Source: Nostoc sp. UHCC 0926 (GTDB lineage: Bacteria > Cyanobacteriota > Cyanobacteriia > Cyanobacteriales > Nostocaceae). Taken from it: 64,000 nt of DNA. Of the stretch, positions 8,930-17,319 are shown one piece after another. The DNA is taken from assembly GCF_028623165.1 (NCBI RefSeq), contig NZ_CP117772.1:1-64000 (forward strand), written 5' to 3'. Position 1 is the first letter of the stretch. Every line of letters begins with the position of its first letter. The translations under genes were made by a program, and so were the position numbers. Under the pieces are notes generated by a model. It was not told the origin of the DNA. It searched no databases and was given only the letters and a program-made list of their open reading frames with translations.

Positions 8930-9159
8930 CATACCCCATAACCTATCTCAAAAAATCATACGTTCTTTTACCAATTTCCCACTTCCCTACTGGACTATCT
9001 TCTTACTTTGGCATAAAACTGCATAAGTTGATTTCACCGTTCCTTATAAGTAATTGAGCAAGCTGGTAGATGAAGAAATTTATATAAAAATGCCTGCTTC
9101 AAGAGGAGCATTTACAAGAATATATCTATTTTCATCTAAAAGTTCATTGGGAAGAACAG

Positions 9160-9699
9160 ATGTTTTACGACAGTGGTGAGTTTAAATTTACAAAAAATCT
9201 GGAATCCAACTGGCTGGTTATCAAAGAAGAATTAACCCAGCTACAAAAAGCAGATTTTATGCCCTGGCCGGAAAAGTATTTGTATAAAAAAGGCTGGGAA
9301 GTATTTGGCTTATATTCTTTTGGCAAAAAATTAGACTATAACTGTGGTTTGTGTCCAGAAACAACAAAATTAGTAGAATCTATTGCTGGAGTTACTACAG
9401 CTGGTTTATCTTCACTAGCACCAGGAACTCATATTGCGCCTCATGTAGGAGACTCATCAACTGTACTTCGCTGTCATTTGGGTTTATTTGTTCCTGATAG
9501 CTGTGGTATTAGAGTTGGCAATTAAACGAAAACTTGGGCAGAAGGCAAGTGCATGATTTTTGATGATACGTCTGAGCATGAAGCTTGGAATCAGAGCAAT
9601 CTCGTCAGAATCGTGTTGCTACTTGACTTTAAAAAACCTATTTCTTTGCCTCCTCACAAAGAGCATAAGAGGGAGTTAGAGGCTGAAGTACATTCCTGA
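9160..9699 (+). pseudogene. Aspartyl/asparaginyl beta-hydroxylase with in-frame stop
   Basis: Starts at ATG 9160 behind GGGAAG. The first 121 codons carry APGTHIAPHVGDS (iron ligand His95) and LRCHLGLFVP; a TAA at 9523-9525 interrupts, and the same frame continues with TKTWAEGKCMIFDDTSEHEAW (given in part; second iron ligand His140), RIVLLLDF and a natural stop at 9699. This is the Asp_Arg_Hydrox (PF05118) fold, a 2-oxoglutarate/Fe(II) oxygenase that hydroxylates Asp or Asn beta-carbons; relatives serve NRPS pathways. A single G-to-T change (GAA to TAA) would explain the stop. Without readthrough the product lacks the second iron ligand and cannot work. It lies 46 bp before NRPS1, so it probably belonged to the cluster. 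A sequencing error or translational readthrough remains possible. Confidence 0.8.
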
Positions 9700-9745
9700 C
9701 AAATTAGATTCGTAGCATTGCAATCACAGAGGAGATAATTTCAAA

Positions 9746-12700
9746 ATGAGTTCTATTTTCCCTTTATCTATTAATCAACGTGATTTTTATATTGACCAAA
9801 TGATGTGGACTGAAGGTTCACACTGGAACATCGGTGCAGTTGTCAAGACTATCGGCCCTTTGGATATCGAATGTTGCAGGTTTTGTTTGAATCTGGTAAT
9901 CCGCAACAATGCCGCATTACGTACTCGCATTTATGAATATGAGGGCAAGCTATTACAAACAATAGTGCCACCGCAAGATGAAAAATTCCTGTTAGTTGAT
10001 TTTTCCAATTATGGAGATAGCCAAGAGCGTGCAGAACAATATATTAAAAATGATTTCAGCAAGCCTTTTAGTTTTGGTAAAAATTCTTTACTCTTTACTT
10101 TAAAAATTATTTACCTTAGCAATGAAGAACACATTTTTTATGCAAAATATCATCATTCTATTACTGATGGTTGGGGTACTTCTATCTTTTTTCGGGAAGC
10201 AATTAGCACCTATAATCTGATAAAAAGTAATACTTTTAATGAACATAAAAAAGTAGATAAAGATTTTCATTTAATCAATTATCTCCAAGACGAATCTAAA
10301 TATCTTCAGTCGAAACTGTTTGCAAGCGATAGTAATTATTGGAGTCAGCGTTTGGGTGGGTTTTCGCCGAGAATTTTCCCAGAAATTGCACCGCTAAAAC
10401 TTCAAGGAATTCGTCGGGAAATCTATATCCCACGTGATAAATACGACCGAGTTAACGCATTTTGTCAACAAATGCACTCTAGCGTGTTTCATTTTATTAT
10501 CTCTGTACTGGTGATTTATTTGTCTGAACGCTATCACAAGAATGATTTGACTATTGGCGTGTCTCTCCTAAATCGCAATAAAAAGGAGTACAAGGAAGCC
10601 ATCGGGCTGTTTGTTAGTATGTTGCCGTTTCGCGTTGAATTGAATGGCGATGAAACTTTAAGTGAGCTAATTGACAAAGTATGCTCTCTATTACGACAAG
10701 ACTATCGCCACCAACGCTTCCCCATTGGAGAGATGAAGCGAATCCCGGCTTTGAATTGCTCTAGTAACGAGTATCTTTATGACATTATTCTCTCTTACGA
10801 AAAACACGACTACAGCGAAACTTTGTGCAATACTCAGACAACTTGCACTCCCCTCTACAGTGGTGAACAGAAACTACCGCTAATTGTCTATGTTCGTGAG
10901 TTTGATCAGACAAGAGATGTCAAAATCGATTTCGACTTTAACCTTTCCTATTTAGATTCTGCAACTATCGATGAGATGGTTTCTCACTTCCAAAAGTTTT
11001 TTGGCACAGCTTTAGAGCATTTTGACAAATCTATCCTCTCTTTTGCAGAAATAAGTATTCCAGAAACCGAGATTTCGGACATGAAAAAACTAGAAGAATC
11101 GCAAACCCTGGTTTCAGTATTTGAAAATATTGCCATAACTTATCCACACCGTCAGGCGGTGCAATTTGAAAATGTTACCCTAACATACGCCGAACTAGAT
11201 GCACGCGCCAACCGTCTTGCTCATTATTTGCGAAGCGCAGGGGTAAAACCAGAAATGCGAGTAGGATTGTGTCTAGAGCGTTCTGAAAACATGGTGATTG
11301 CTATCCTCGCCGTACTGAAAGCAGGTGGTACTTATGTTCCTCTCGACCCGAAATATCCTGCTTCTCGGCTGCAATTTATACTGAAAGATAGCGGAATTTA
11401 TTTACTGCTAGCAGAAGAATCAATTTTGGCTCAATTGAGTGACGAGAAAGTTAAAGCGTTTACCCTTAAGTCGATCGCGGATGAAGTGGCAAAGCAGCCG
11501 GATACCCCTCTGCAAACCTTGCTTCACCCAGCAATTCCTGCATATATCATCTATACCAGTGGTTCAACTGGTACTCCTAAAGGCTGTGTAGTAACACATG
11601 CTAATGTCATCCACTTGATGGGTTCTACAGAATCTTGGTATGGCTTCAATGAAGAAGATATCTGGACTGTTTTTCACTCCTTTGCTTTCGATTTTTCCGT
11701 CTGGGAATTGTGGGGAGCGTTGCTCTATGGTGGGAAAGCAATTATTGTTCCATTCTGGTTGAGTCGCTCTCCTGAAGCCTTCCGCAACTTTCTGGCGACG
11801 GAAAAAGTCACCGTACTTAACCAAACGCCTTCTGCTTTCTACCAACTGATTCACGCAGATGAGGCCAGTGGGAGCAAATTGGCATTGCGGTATGTGATTT
11901 TTGGCGGTGAAGCATTAAATCTGCAAACTCTGCTCCCCTGGTTAGAGCGATATGGTGACAAATTCCCAAGTTTAGTTAATATGTATGGGATTACAGAAAC
12001 CACCGTGCATGTTACCTACCGTCCAATTATTCTCAGTGATGTTATCGGCAACAGTGGTAGTTTAATTGGTGAGACGATTCCCAACCTCAACATATACTTG
12101 CTTAATGAACAACTTGAATTAGTTGCAGAGGGTGAACCGGGGGAGATTTATGTGGCTGGTGCAGGAGTTACTAGTGGTTACTTGAATCGCCCCGCCCTGA
12201 CTGCTGAACGTTTCCTGCCCAATCCTTTTGGAAATGGCAGAATTTACCGCAGTGGCGACTTGGGGCGTCGCTTAAGTAATGGTGACATTGAATATCTTTG
12301 TCGCATAGATGAGCAAGTGAAAATCCGAGGTTTCCGCATTGAGTTAGGCGAGATACAGGCAGCCCTGACATCCCATCCTCAAGTACGTGAAGCCTTTGTA
12401 ACCATCCACGAGGATGAAGAATCAGAAGATAAACGTCTTGTTGCCTATTATGTTGCTGGGGAACCCAACCCCACGGCGAATGAGTTACGTCAGCACCTAG
12501 CAAGCAGAGTTCCCGATTACATGGTTGCGTCGGCATATATAAATTTAGATGCCTTTCCTCTCACAGATAACGGTAAGATTAACGCTAAAGTTCTGCCATC
12601 GCCAGACTGGAATTTGTTGCGGGTAGAAGAGCAATATGTGGCTCCTGGTGATGCCTGGGAGGAGAAACTTTGTACAATTGTGGCGGAAGTACTAGGACTG

Positions 12701-15700
12701 GAACGAGTCGGTATCGATGATAACTTATTTGAGATGGGCTGTGACTCGATTCTGGCTTTGCAGATAGTTGCAGCAGCCAGAAAGGAAGGTATTTCCCTTG
12801 CCATGAGAAATATCTATGAAACTCCTACTATTGGCGAACTTGCTGCTGACAAGGAATCAATTGCACCTACCGCTTCAACTGACTCCCCTGCTTTCAACCT
12901 GATTTTAGAAGAAGACAGCAAGCGCCTACCAGAAGATGCAGAAGATGCTTATCCACTTTCTAATTTACAAAGTGGAATTCTGTACCACAAAGAACTGCAT
13001 CCCGACTCAGCTATTTACCACGCAATATTCAGCTTTGAGTTGCGCCTTCCTTATTTGGAAGAAGCTTGGAGAAAAGCCTTAGCTGACATCTGTCGCGTCC
13101 ATCCCACGTTACGGACTTCCTTCCACTGGACGGGATACAGCCAACCTCTGCAAATCGTTCATCGGGAAATCGAATTACCTTTAGCTGTTTACGATGTGCG
13201 TGATTTAGGAGCAAAGGCTGACTATAAGGTTAAAGAATGGATTGAATCAGAAAAAGCCAGGCCCTTTGATGTCCAGCTTGCTCCCTTATTTCGCCTGACA
13301 ATCCACCGTCTCTCTGACGATCGGGTGAGTTTAAGTTTCAGCTGTCACCACGTTATCGTGGATGGTTGGAGTGTAGCAACCTTGATGACACAATTGTTGC
13401 GGCGTTATCTGGAACATTTTGAAGAATTACCAACAGAACAACTAACCCCATCTAGCAACACTTACAAAGACTTTCTCATCCAAGAACAAAATGCGATCGC
13501 CTCAGAAGAGATGCGTCAATTCTGGGAAAATCGGTTGGATGGTTTAGAAGTCAGCACCTTACCACGAATCAAACAAGTTGCCAGTGAGGACAAGTCTGCA
13601 CACAAAGTTGAACGCTTAGAGATTCCGATTGATGACGAGGTAACGAATAATTTGCGTGCAGTGGCAAAAAGCGTCGGAGTTCCACTAAAAACAGCGTTAT
13701 TAGCAGCACATCTGCGCGTTCTTTCTTTCTTAACCGGACAAAATAATGTCGTTACTGGCAATATTTCTGATGCCCGTCCAGAAATTAACGACGGTGAAAA
13801 TTTACTTGGTTTGTTTGTCAATACCATTCCTTTTCGGATGGAGTTACATCCTAGTAGTTGGTTGGATCTAGTACAAGCTGTATTTCGTGCCGAAAATGAA
13901 ATCATTCCTTATCGACAATTTCCTCTTTTGGAAATGCAACGCCTGACTCAAAAACATCCGTTATTTGAGGTAGGCTTCCACTACGACCATTTCCACATTT
14001 ACGAAGGCATTCTCAATTTACCCCAAATTGAATTTCTTAACTTATATCACTCTGAAGAATTAGACTTTCCCTTCGTCGCCAAATTCTCCCTTATTCCTGG
14101 TAGTTCTTCGCTGGAATTGAAATTGCTATATGCTGCAAAGCAGTTCGATAGGTCACAGGTTGAGCAATATGGCAAGTATTATCAAACTGCTCTTTCATCT
14201 CTGGCCAACAACCCCCTTGCGCCGTTCCACAGTCAATCTTTAATGTCAGATGAAGAACAGAAAAACTGGCTTTTGGCTGCAAACGTTGATAATGAAAGTT
14301 ATATATCCCAAGAAAGCCTTGTTTCTGCCTTTACCAAAGCCGCTGCCCAATATTCAGAAAAAGCTGCCCTTAGCTTCCAGGACGTAACTTTAAATTATGC
14401 CGAATTAGATGCAAAATCAAATTGTCTGGCACATTACCTCCAAAGTAAAGGCGTTGGCACAGAAACTTTAGTGGGGCTTTGTTTGAATCGTTCTGAAGAA
14501 TTGGTGGTATCCATCCTTGCCATACTCAAAGCTGGTGGAGCTTATGTTCCCATTGATCCCAGTTATCCCTCTGAACGGATTGATTTTCTCTTAGGCGACA
14601 GTGGAATTTCTCTACTTGTAACTGAAAAAGAAGCTCTTTCTCAAGTTTCCTCCTGTCAAACCGAAATAGTTGTTCTGGAAGATATTGCTTCTGAACTGAA
14701 TTCACACAGCCAACAACCAGTTGCAGTCACAATATTACCAGACCATCCCGCCTATGTAATTTATACCAGCGGTTCCACAGGCACACCGAAAGGATGTATC
14801 GTCACTCACGCCAACGTCATCCGTTTGCTTAAAGCAACGCAAGAGTGGTTTGAATTTAACAGCGAGGATGTTTGGACTATTTTCCATTCCTACGCCTTCG
14901 ATTTTTCAGTGTGGGAAATCTGGGGTGCGCTGCTTTATGGCGGTAGAGTTGCAGTTGTTCCCTATTGGACAAGTCGTTCACCGCAAGACTTTTTACAGCT
15001 AATCCAATCTGAAAAAGTTACTGTTTTGAACCAAACACCCTCCGCCTTTAAACAACTAGTACAAGCAGATGAGGGAGAACCAAAACAACTAGCTTTGCGT
15101 TACGTAATTTTTGGTGGAGAGAGCCTAGAACTGCAAAGCCTGCAACCGTGGTTCGATCGCTATGGCGACCAAAAACCGCAATTAGTGAATATGTACGGTA
15201 TCACTGAAACTACCGTACACGTAACTTATCGTCCGATTAGTCAAGCCGATATTAGCTTGAATCGAGGTAGCATCATCGGTCAACCGATTCCAGATGTCAA
15301 ACTTTACATTCTAGATGAGTATCTCGAACCACTCCCTGTTGGAGTTTCTGGAGAATTATACGTTGGTGGCGCAGGAGTAACGCGGGGATATCTGCATCAT
15401 CCTCGCCTGAGCGCACAGCGATTTATTCCTGATGTCTTTGCCAAGACTCCCGGTAGCCGTCTTTACCGCAGTGGAGATTTAGCACGTCGTCTTCCCGATG
15501 GCGAGGTAGAGTATCTCGGACGCTCAGACCATCAAGTGAAAATACGTGGTTTCCGAATTGAGCTTGGTGAAATTGAAACAGTTCTTGCCAGTCACCCACA
15601 AGTTAAAGCCGCATTTGCTACTGTCCGCACAGAATTTGATGGAAAGACTCGCATTGTTGGCTATTTTGTATCCGATGAAAAAGAAGACTTGGTAATATTT

Positions 15701-16168
15701 TTGCGCGATTTTCTCCAAGCCAGACTGCCAGATTACATGCTGCCAGCAGCACTTGTACCGATTGACAGTATTCCTTTGACGGTTCACGGAAAAGTTGACT
15801 CGGCAGTATTACCTGCACCTGATTGGACGCGAACTATCCAACCTTACGTTGCACCTCGGAACAACATAGAAGCAAATGTCTGCTCGTTCATGGCTGACAT
15901 ATTGGGGTTGGAACGAGTTGGAGTCATGGACGACTTCTTTGATATTGGCGGAGATTCTATCAGCGTTACACAACTGGTAACTCGCTTGCGAGAAATTTAT
16001 AAAATCGAGCTTCCCTTACCAGAGGTTTTCTACAACGGTACCCCGGAAGCACTAGCACGTTTAATTACTGCATCCCAACCAGATGAGACTACCACAAATA
16101 TTCCCCGAGCCAGCCGCAACAGACGAACTGTGAACTTGAGTAATGATGGTTCGCTAATTGCTAAGTAG
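9746..16168 (+). CDS. NRPS1: C-A(Thr)-PCP-C-A(Thr)-PCP
   Basis: 2140 residues, start ATG 9746 behind AGAGGAG. Domains: C1 about 1-435 (HHSITDGWG at 136), A1 455-955, PCP1 with phosphopantetheine Ser1001 (EMGCDSI, Cys in place of the usual Gly), C2 1055-1490 (HHVIVDGWS), A2 1525-2020, PCP2 Ser2071 (DIGGDSI). Pocket residues read by alignment to PheA give DFWNIGMVH for both A domains, the classical threonine code. There is no epimerization domain. C1 opens the assembly line and so should join a fatty acyl group to Thr1 (a starter-type C domain is inferred). C2 belongs to the same unusual subtype as C2 of the 48-59 kb synthetase. By module order this protein builds acyl-Thr-Thr, residues 1 and 2 of a hassallidin-like peptide. 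Confidence 0.93.
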   Translation: MSSIFPLSINQRDFYIDQMMWTEGSHWNIGAVVKTIGPLDIECCRFCLNLVIRNNAALRTRIYEYEGKLLQTIVPPQDEKFLLVDFSNYGDSQERAEQYIKNDFSKPFSFGKNSLLFTLKIIYLSNEEHIFYAKYHHSITDGWGTSIFFREAISTYNLIKSNTFNEHKKVDKDFHLINYLQDESKYLQSKLFASDSNYWSQRLGGFSPRIFPEIAPLKLQGIRREIYIPRDKYDRVNAFCQQMHSSVFHFIISVLVIYLSERYHKNDLTIGVSLLNRNKKEYKEAIGLFVSMLPFRVELNGDETLSELIDKVCSLLRQDYRHQRFPIGEMKRIPALNCSSNEYLYDIILSYEKHDYSETLCNTQTTCTPLYSGEQKLPLIVYVREFDQTRDVKIDFDFNLSYLDSATIDEMVSHFQKFFGTALEHFDKSILSFAEISIPETEISDMKKLEESQTLVSVFENIAITYPHRQAVQFENVTLTYAELDARANRLAHYLRSAGVKPEMRVGLCLERSENMVIAILAVLKAGGTYVPLDPKYPASRLQFILKDSGIYLLLAEESILAQLSDEKVKAFTLKSIADEVAKQPDTPLQTLLHPAIPAYIIYTSGSTGTPKGCVVTHANVIHLMGSTESWYGFNEEDIWTVFHSFAFDFSVWELWGALLYGGKAIIVPFWLSRSPEAFRNFLATEKVTVLNQTPSAFYQLIHADEASGSKLALRYVIFGGEALNLQTLLPWLERYGDKFPSLVNMYGITETTVHVTYRPIILSDVIGNSGSLIGETIPNLNIYLLNEQLELVAEGEPGEIYVAGAGVTSGYLNRPALTAERFLPNPFGNGRIYRSGDLGRRLSNGDIEYLCRIDEQVKIRGFRIELGEIQAALTSHPQVREAFVTIHEDEESEDKRLVAYYVAGEPNPTANELRQHLASRVPDYMVASAYINLDAFPLTDNGKINAKVLPSPDWNLLRVEEQYVAPGDAWEEKLCTIVAEVLGLERVGIDDNLFEMGCDSILALQIVAAARKEGISLAMRNIYETPTIGELAADKESIAPTASTDSPAFNLILEEDSKRLPEDAEDAYPLSNLQSGILYHKELHPDSAIYHAIFSFELRLPYLEEAWRKALADICRVHPTLRTSFHWTGYSQPLQIVHREIELPLAVYDVRDLGAKADYKVKEWIESEKARPFDVQLAPLFRLTIHRLSDDRVSLSFSCHHVIVDGWSVATLMTQLLRRYLEHFEELPTEQLTPSSNTYKDFLIQEQNAIASEEMRQFWENRLDGLEVSTLPRIKQVASEDKSAHKVERLEIPIDDEVTNNLRAVAKSVGVPLKTALLAAHLRVLSFLTGQNNVVTGNISDARPEINDGENLLGLFVNTIPFRMELHPSSWLDLVQAVFRAENEIIPYRQFPLLEMQRLTQKHPLFEVGFHYDHFHIYEGILNLPQIEFLNLYHSEELDFPFVAKFSLIPGSSSLELKLLYAAKQFDRSQVEQYGKYYQTALSSLANNPLAPFHSQSLMSDEEQKNWLLAANVDNESYISQESLVSAFTKAAAQYSEKAALSFQDVTLNYAELDAKSNCLAHYLQSKGVGTETLVGLCLNRSEELVVSILAILKAGGAYVPIDPSYPSERIDFLLGDSGISLLVTEKEALSQVSSCQTEIVVLEDIASELNSHSQQPVAVTILPDHPAYVIYTSGSTGTPKGCIVTHANVIRLLKATQEWFEFNSEDVWTIFHSYAFDFSVWEIWGALLYGGRVAVVPYWTSRSPQDFLQLIQSEKVTVLNQTPSAFKQLVQADEGEPKQLALRYVIFGGESLELQSLQPWFDRYGDQKPQLVNMYGITETTVHVTYRPISQADISLNRGSIIGQPIPDVKLYILDEYLEPLPVGVSGELYVGGAGVTRGYLHHPRLSAQRFIPDVFAKTPGSRLYRSGDLARRLPDGEVEYLGRSDHQVKIRGFRIELGEIETVLASHPQVKAAFATVRTEFDGKTRIVGYFVSDEKEDLVIFLRDFLQARLPDYMLPAALVPIDSIPLTVHGKVDSAVLPAPDWTRTIQPYVAPRNNIEANVCSFMADILGLERVGVMDDFFDIGGDSISVTQLVTRLREIYKIELPLPEVFYNGTPEALARLITASQPDETTTNIPRASRNRRTVNLSNDGSLIAK

Positions 16169-16186
16169 GTAAACCCAAATATTCCC

Positions 16187-16219
16187 AGATTCCCAACTTA
16201 TTCAATAAGTCGGGAATCT
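16187..16219. repeat. Strong hairpin between NRPS1 and the halogenase-like gene
   Basis: agattccc-a-acttatt (16187-16202) pairs with aataagt-c-gggaatct (16204-16219), 15 of 16 pairs, in a 79-bp gap. There is no T-run after it, so it is more likely a dispersed Nostoc hairpin repeat or an mRNA-processing or stability signal than a simple terminator. Confidence 0.6.
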
Positions 16220-16247
16220 CACCACTCAACAAAAAAGGTGCAAAAAT

Positions 16248-17156
16248 ATGCAGAATGTAACGAACACTATCCAAATCGATAAAGAAGTAGATTTATTTGA
16301 AAAAAATGGTTTTATCGGCCCTTTTAAAATATATGAGCCTGAGCAAGCAAAAGAAATTTTGAAAGAAGTGCGTGCCAAAAGTTTAGACAAAAGTAAAGCT
16401 TTATATGATAACCATGTCAACTATGACAGGCACTTCGATATATCAACACTGAGCCAACACATTGCCCATCCAGAAATTGTCCGAAGACTACAGGCGATTA
16501 TTGGCCGAGATATTGTTTGTTGGCGTACAGAGTTTTTCCCTAAATACCCAGGCAGCAAAGGTACAGAGTGGCATCAGGTTGAAACTTTTAAATACACCAC
16601 AGGTAACGACCAACTTGTACCCACCAAACAAGATGAAAATACTCCTATGGAACTGACTGTTTGGATTGCCCTGACTGACGCTACCAAAGAAAATGGTTGT
16701 CTAAAATTTATGCCTGGTTCCCACAAAGAATGGTACTTTGATGAGTCTAAAACTCCCAAAACAGGTCGAAATGAAATATATGACCCAATCGCATCAGAAT
16801 CAACCTTTTTTGGATATAACTATTCAGAATTCAAAGTCGATCCAAATTGGGAACCAGATGAATCTAAAGCTTTGGCAATGGAAATGAAACCTGGAGAAGC
16901 AGTGATTTTCACAGCCCGTTGTATGCATGGTTCATATCCAAATACAACCAAACGCTCAACCAGATTTGGCATGAACTCAAGATATGTCCCTACACATGTG
17001 ATGGTCTATCCCAACCAAACTGATTTCATCGAACATGGTGGACATTTCGACTTGTCAAACTATGGGTGTGTCTTAGTCTCTGGAGTTGACAAATACAACC
17101 ACAATCGGTTTAGAACTGAAAACAATTTAGGCGAGAAGTTTCCAGTACCTATGTAA
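16248..17156 (+). CDS. SyrB2-like non-haem Fe/2-oxoglutarate halogenase homologue (PhyH fold)
   Basis: 302 residues, start ATG 16248 behind AAGGTG. Segment by segment it follows SyrB2 (about 310 aa), the enzyme that chlorinates the methyl group of carrier-bound threonine: FEKNGFIGPF, NYDRHFD, VCWRTEFFPKYPG, WHQVETF, ESKALAMEMKPGEAVIF, MHGSYP and RFGMNSRYVPT. The iron ligands would be His109 and His227, and 2-oxoglutarate would be held by Arg245. Hydroxylases of this fold have Asp or Glu two residues after the first His; halogenases replace it with Ala or Gly so that chloride can bind. Here the residue is Val111, so there is no carboxylate. Lying between two threonine-activating synthetases, it plausibly acts on a Thr-S-PCP. 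Halogenation is inferred; the bulky Val could also mean altered or lost activity. Confidence 0.85.
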   Translation: MQNVTNTIQIDKEVDLFEKNGFIGPFKIYEPEQAKEILKEVRAKSLDKSKALYDNHVNYDRHFDISTLSQHIAHPEIVRRLQAIIGRDIVCWRTEFFPKYPGSKGTEWHQVETFKYTTGNDQLVPTKQDENTPMELTVWIALTDATKENGCLKFMPGSHKEWYFDESKTPKTGRNEIYDPIASESTFFGYNYSEFKVDPNWEPDESKALAMEMKPGEAVIFTARCMHGSYPNTTKRSTRFGMNSRYVPTHVMVYPNQTDFIEHGGHFDLSNYGCVLVSGVDKYNHNRFRTENNLGEKFPVPM

Positions 17157-17162
17157 TCTATG

Positions 17163-17249
17163 AGAGGTTGTTTGAAAAGTTGTAAGGTCGAGGGAGATTA
17201 GGTTTATCAGATTTTGGTGTTTAATAACAATTCTTTTCAAACATCCTCT
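17163..17249. repeat. MITE-like element with inverted ends
   Basis: The ends agaggttgtttgaaaagttgt (first 20 of these at 17163-17182) and, inverted, agaggatgtttgaaaag plus aattgt (17227-17249) bracket an 87-bp element in the gap before NRPS2. Such short elements with IS-like ends are common in Nostoc. Confidence 0.6.
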
Positions 17250-17260
17250 GAAGGAAAAAT

Positions 17261-17284
17261 AGAGACGCAATTAATCGTGTCTCT
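17261..17284. repeat. Short palindromic repeat upstream of NRPS2
   Basis: agagacgc-aattaatc-gtgtctct forms a near-perfect 8-bp stem 35 bp before the NRPS2 start. It is a typical dispersed Nostoc palindrome; with the preceding element it could weaken coupling of NRPS2 to the upstream transcript. Confidence 0.55.
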
Positions 17285-17319
17285 AGCAATTCTCAATTAT
17301 AAAATAATTCATTAAAATC

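Noticed and set aside
9746..11050. First domain of NRPS1 as a heterocyclization domain
   Set aside because: It has HHSITDGWG (a condensation HHxxxDG), not the DxxxxD motif of Cy domains.
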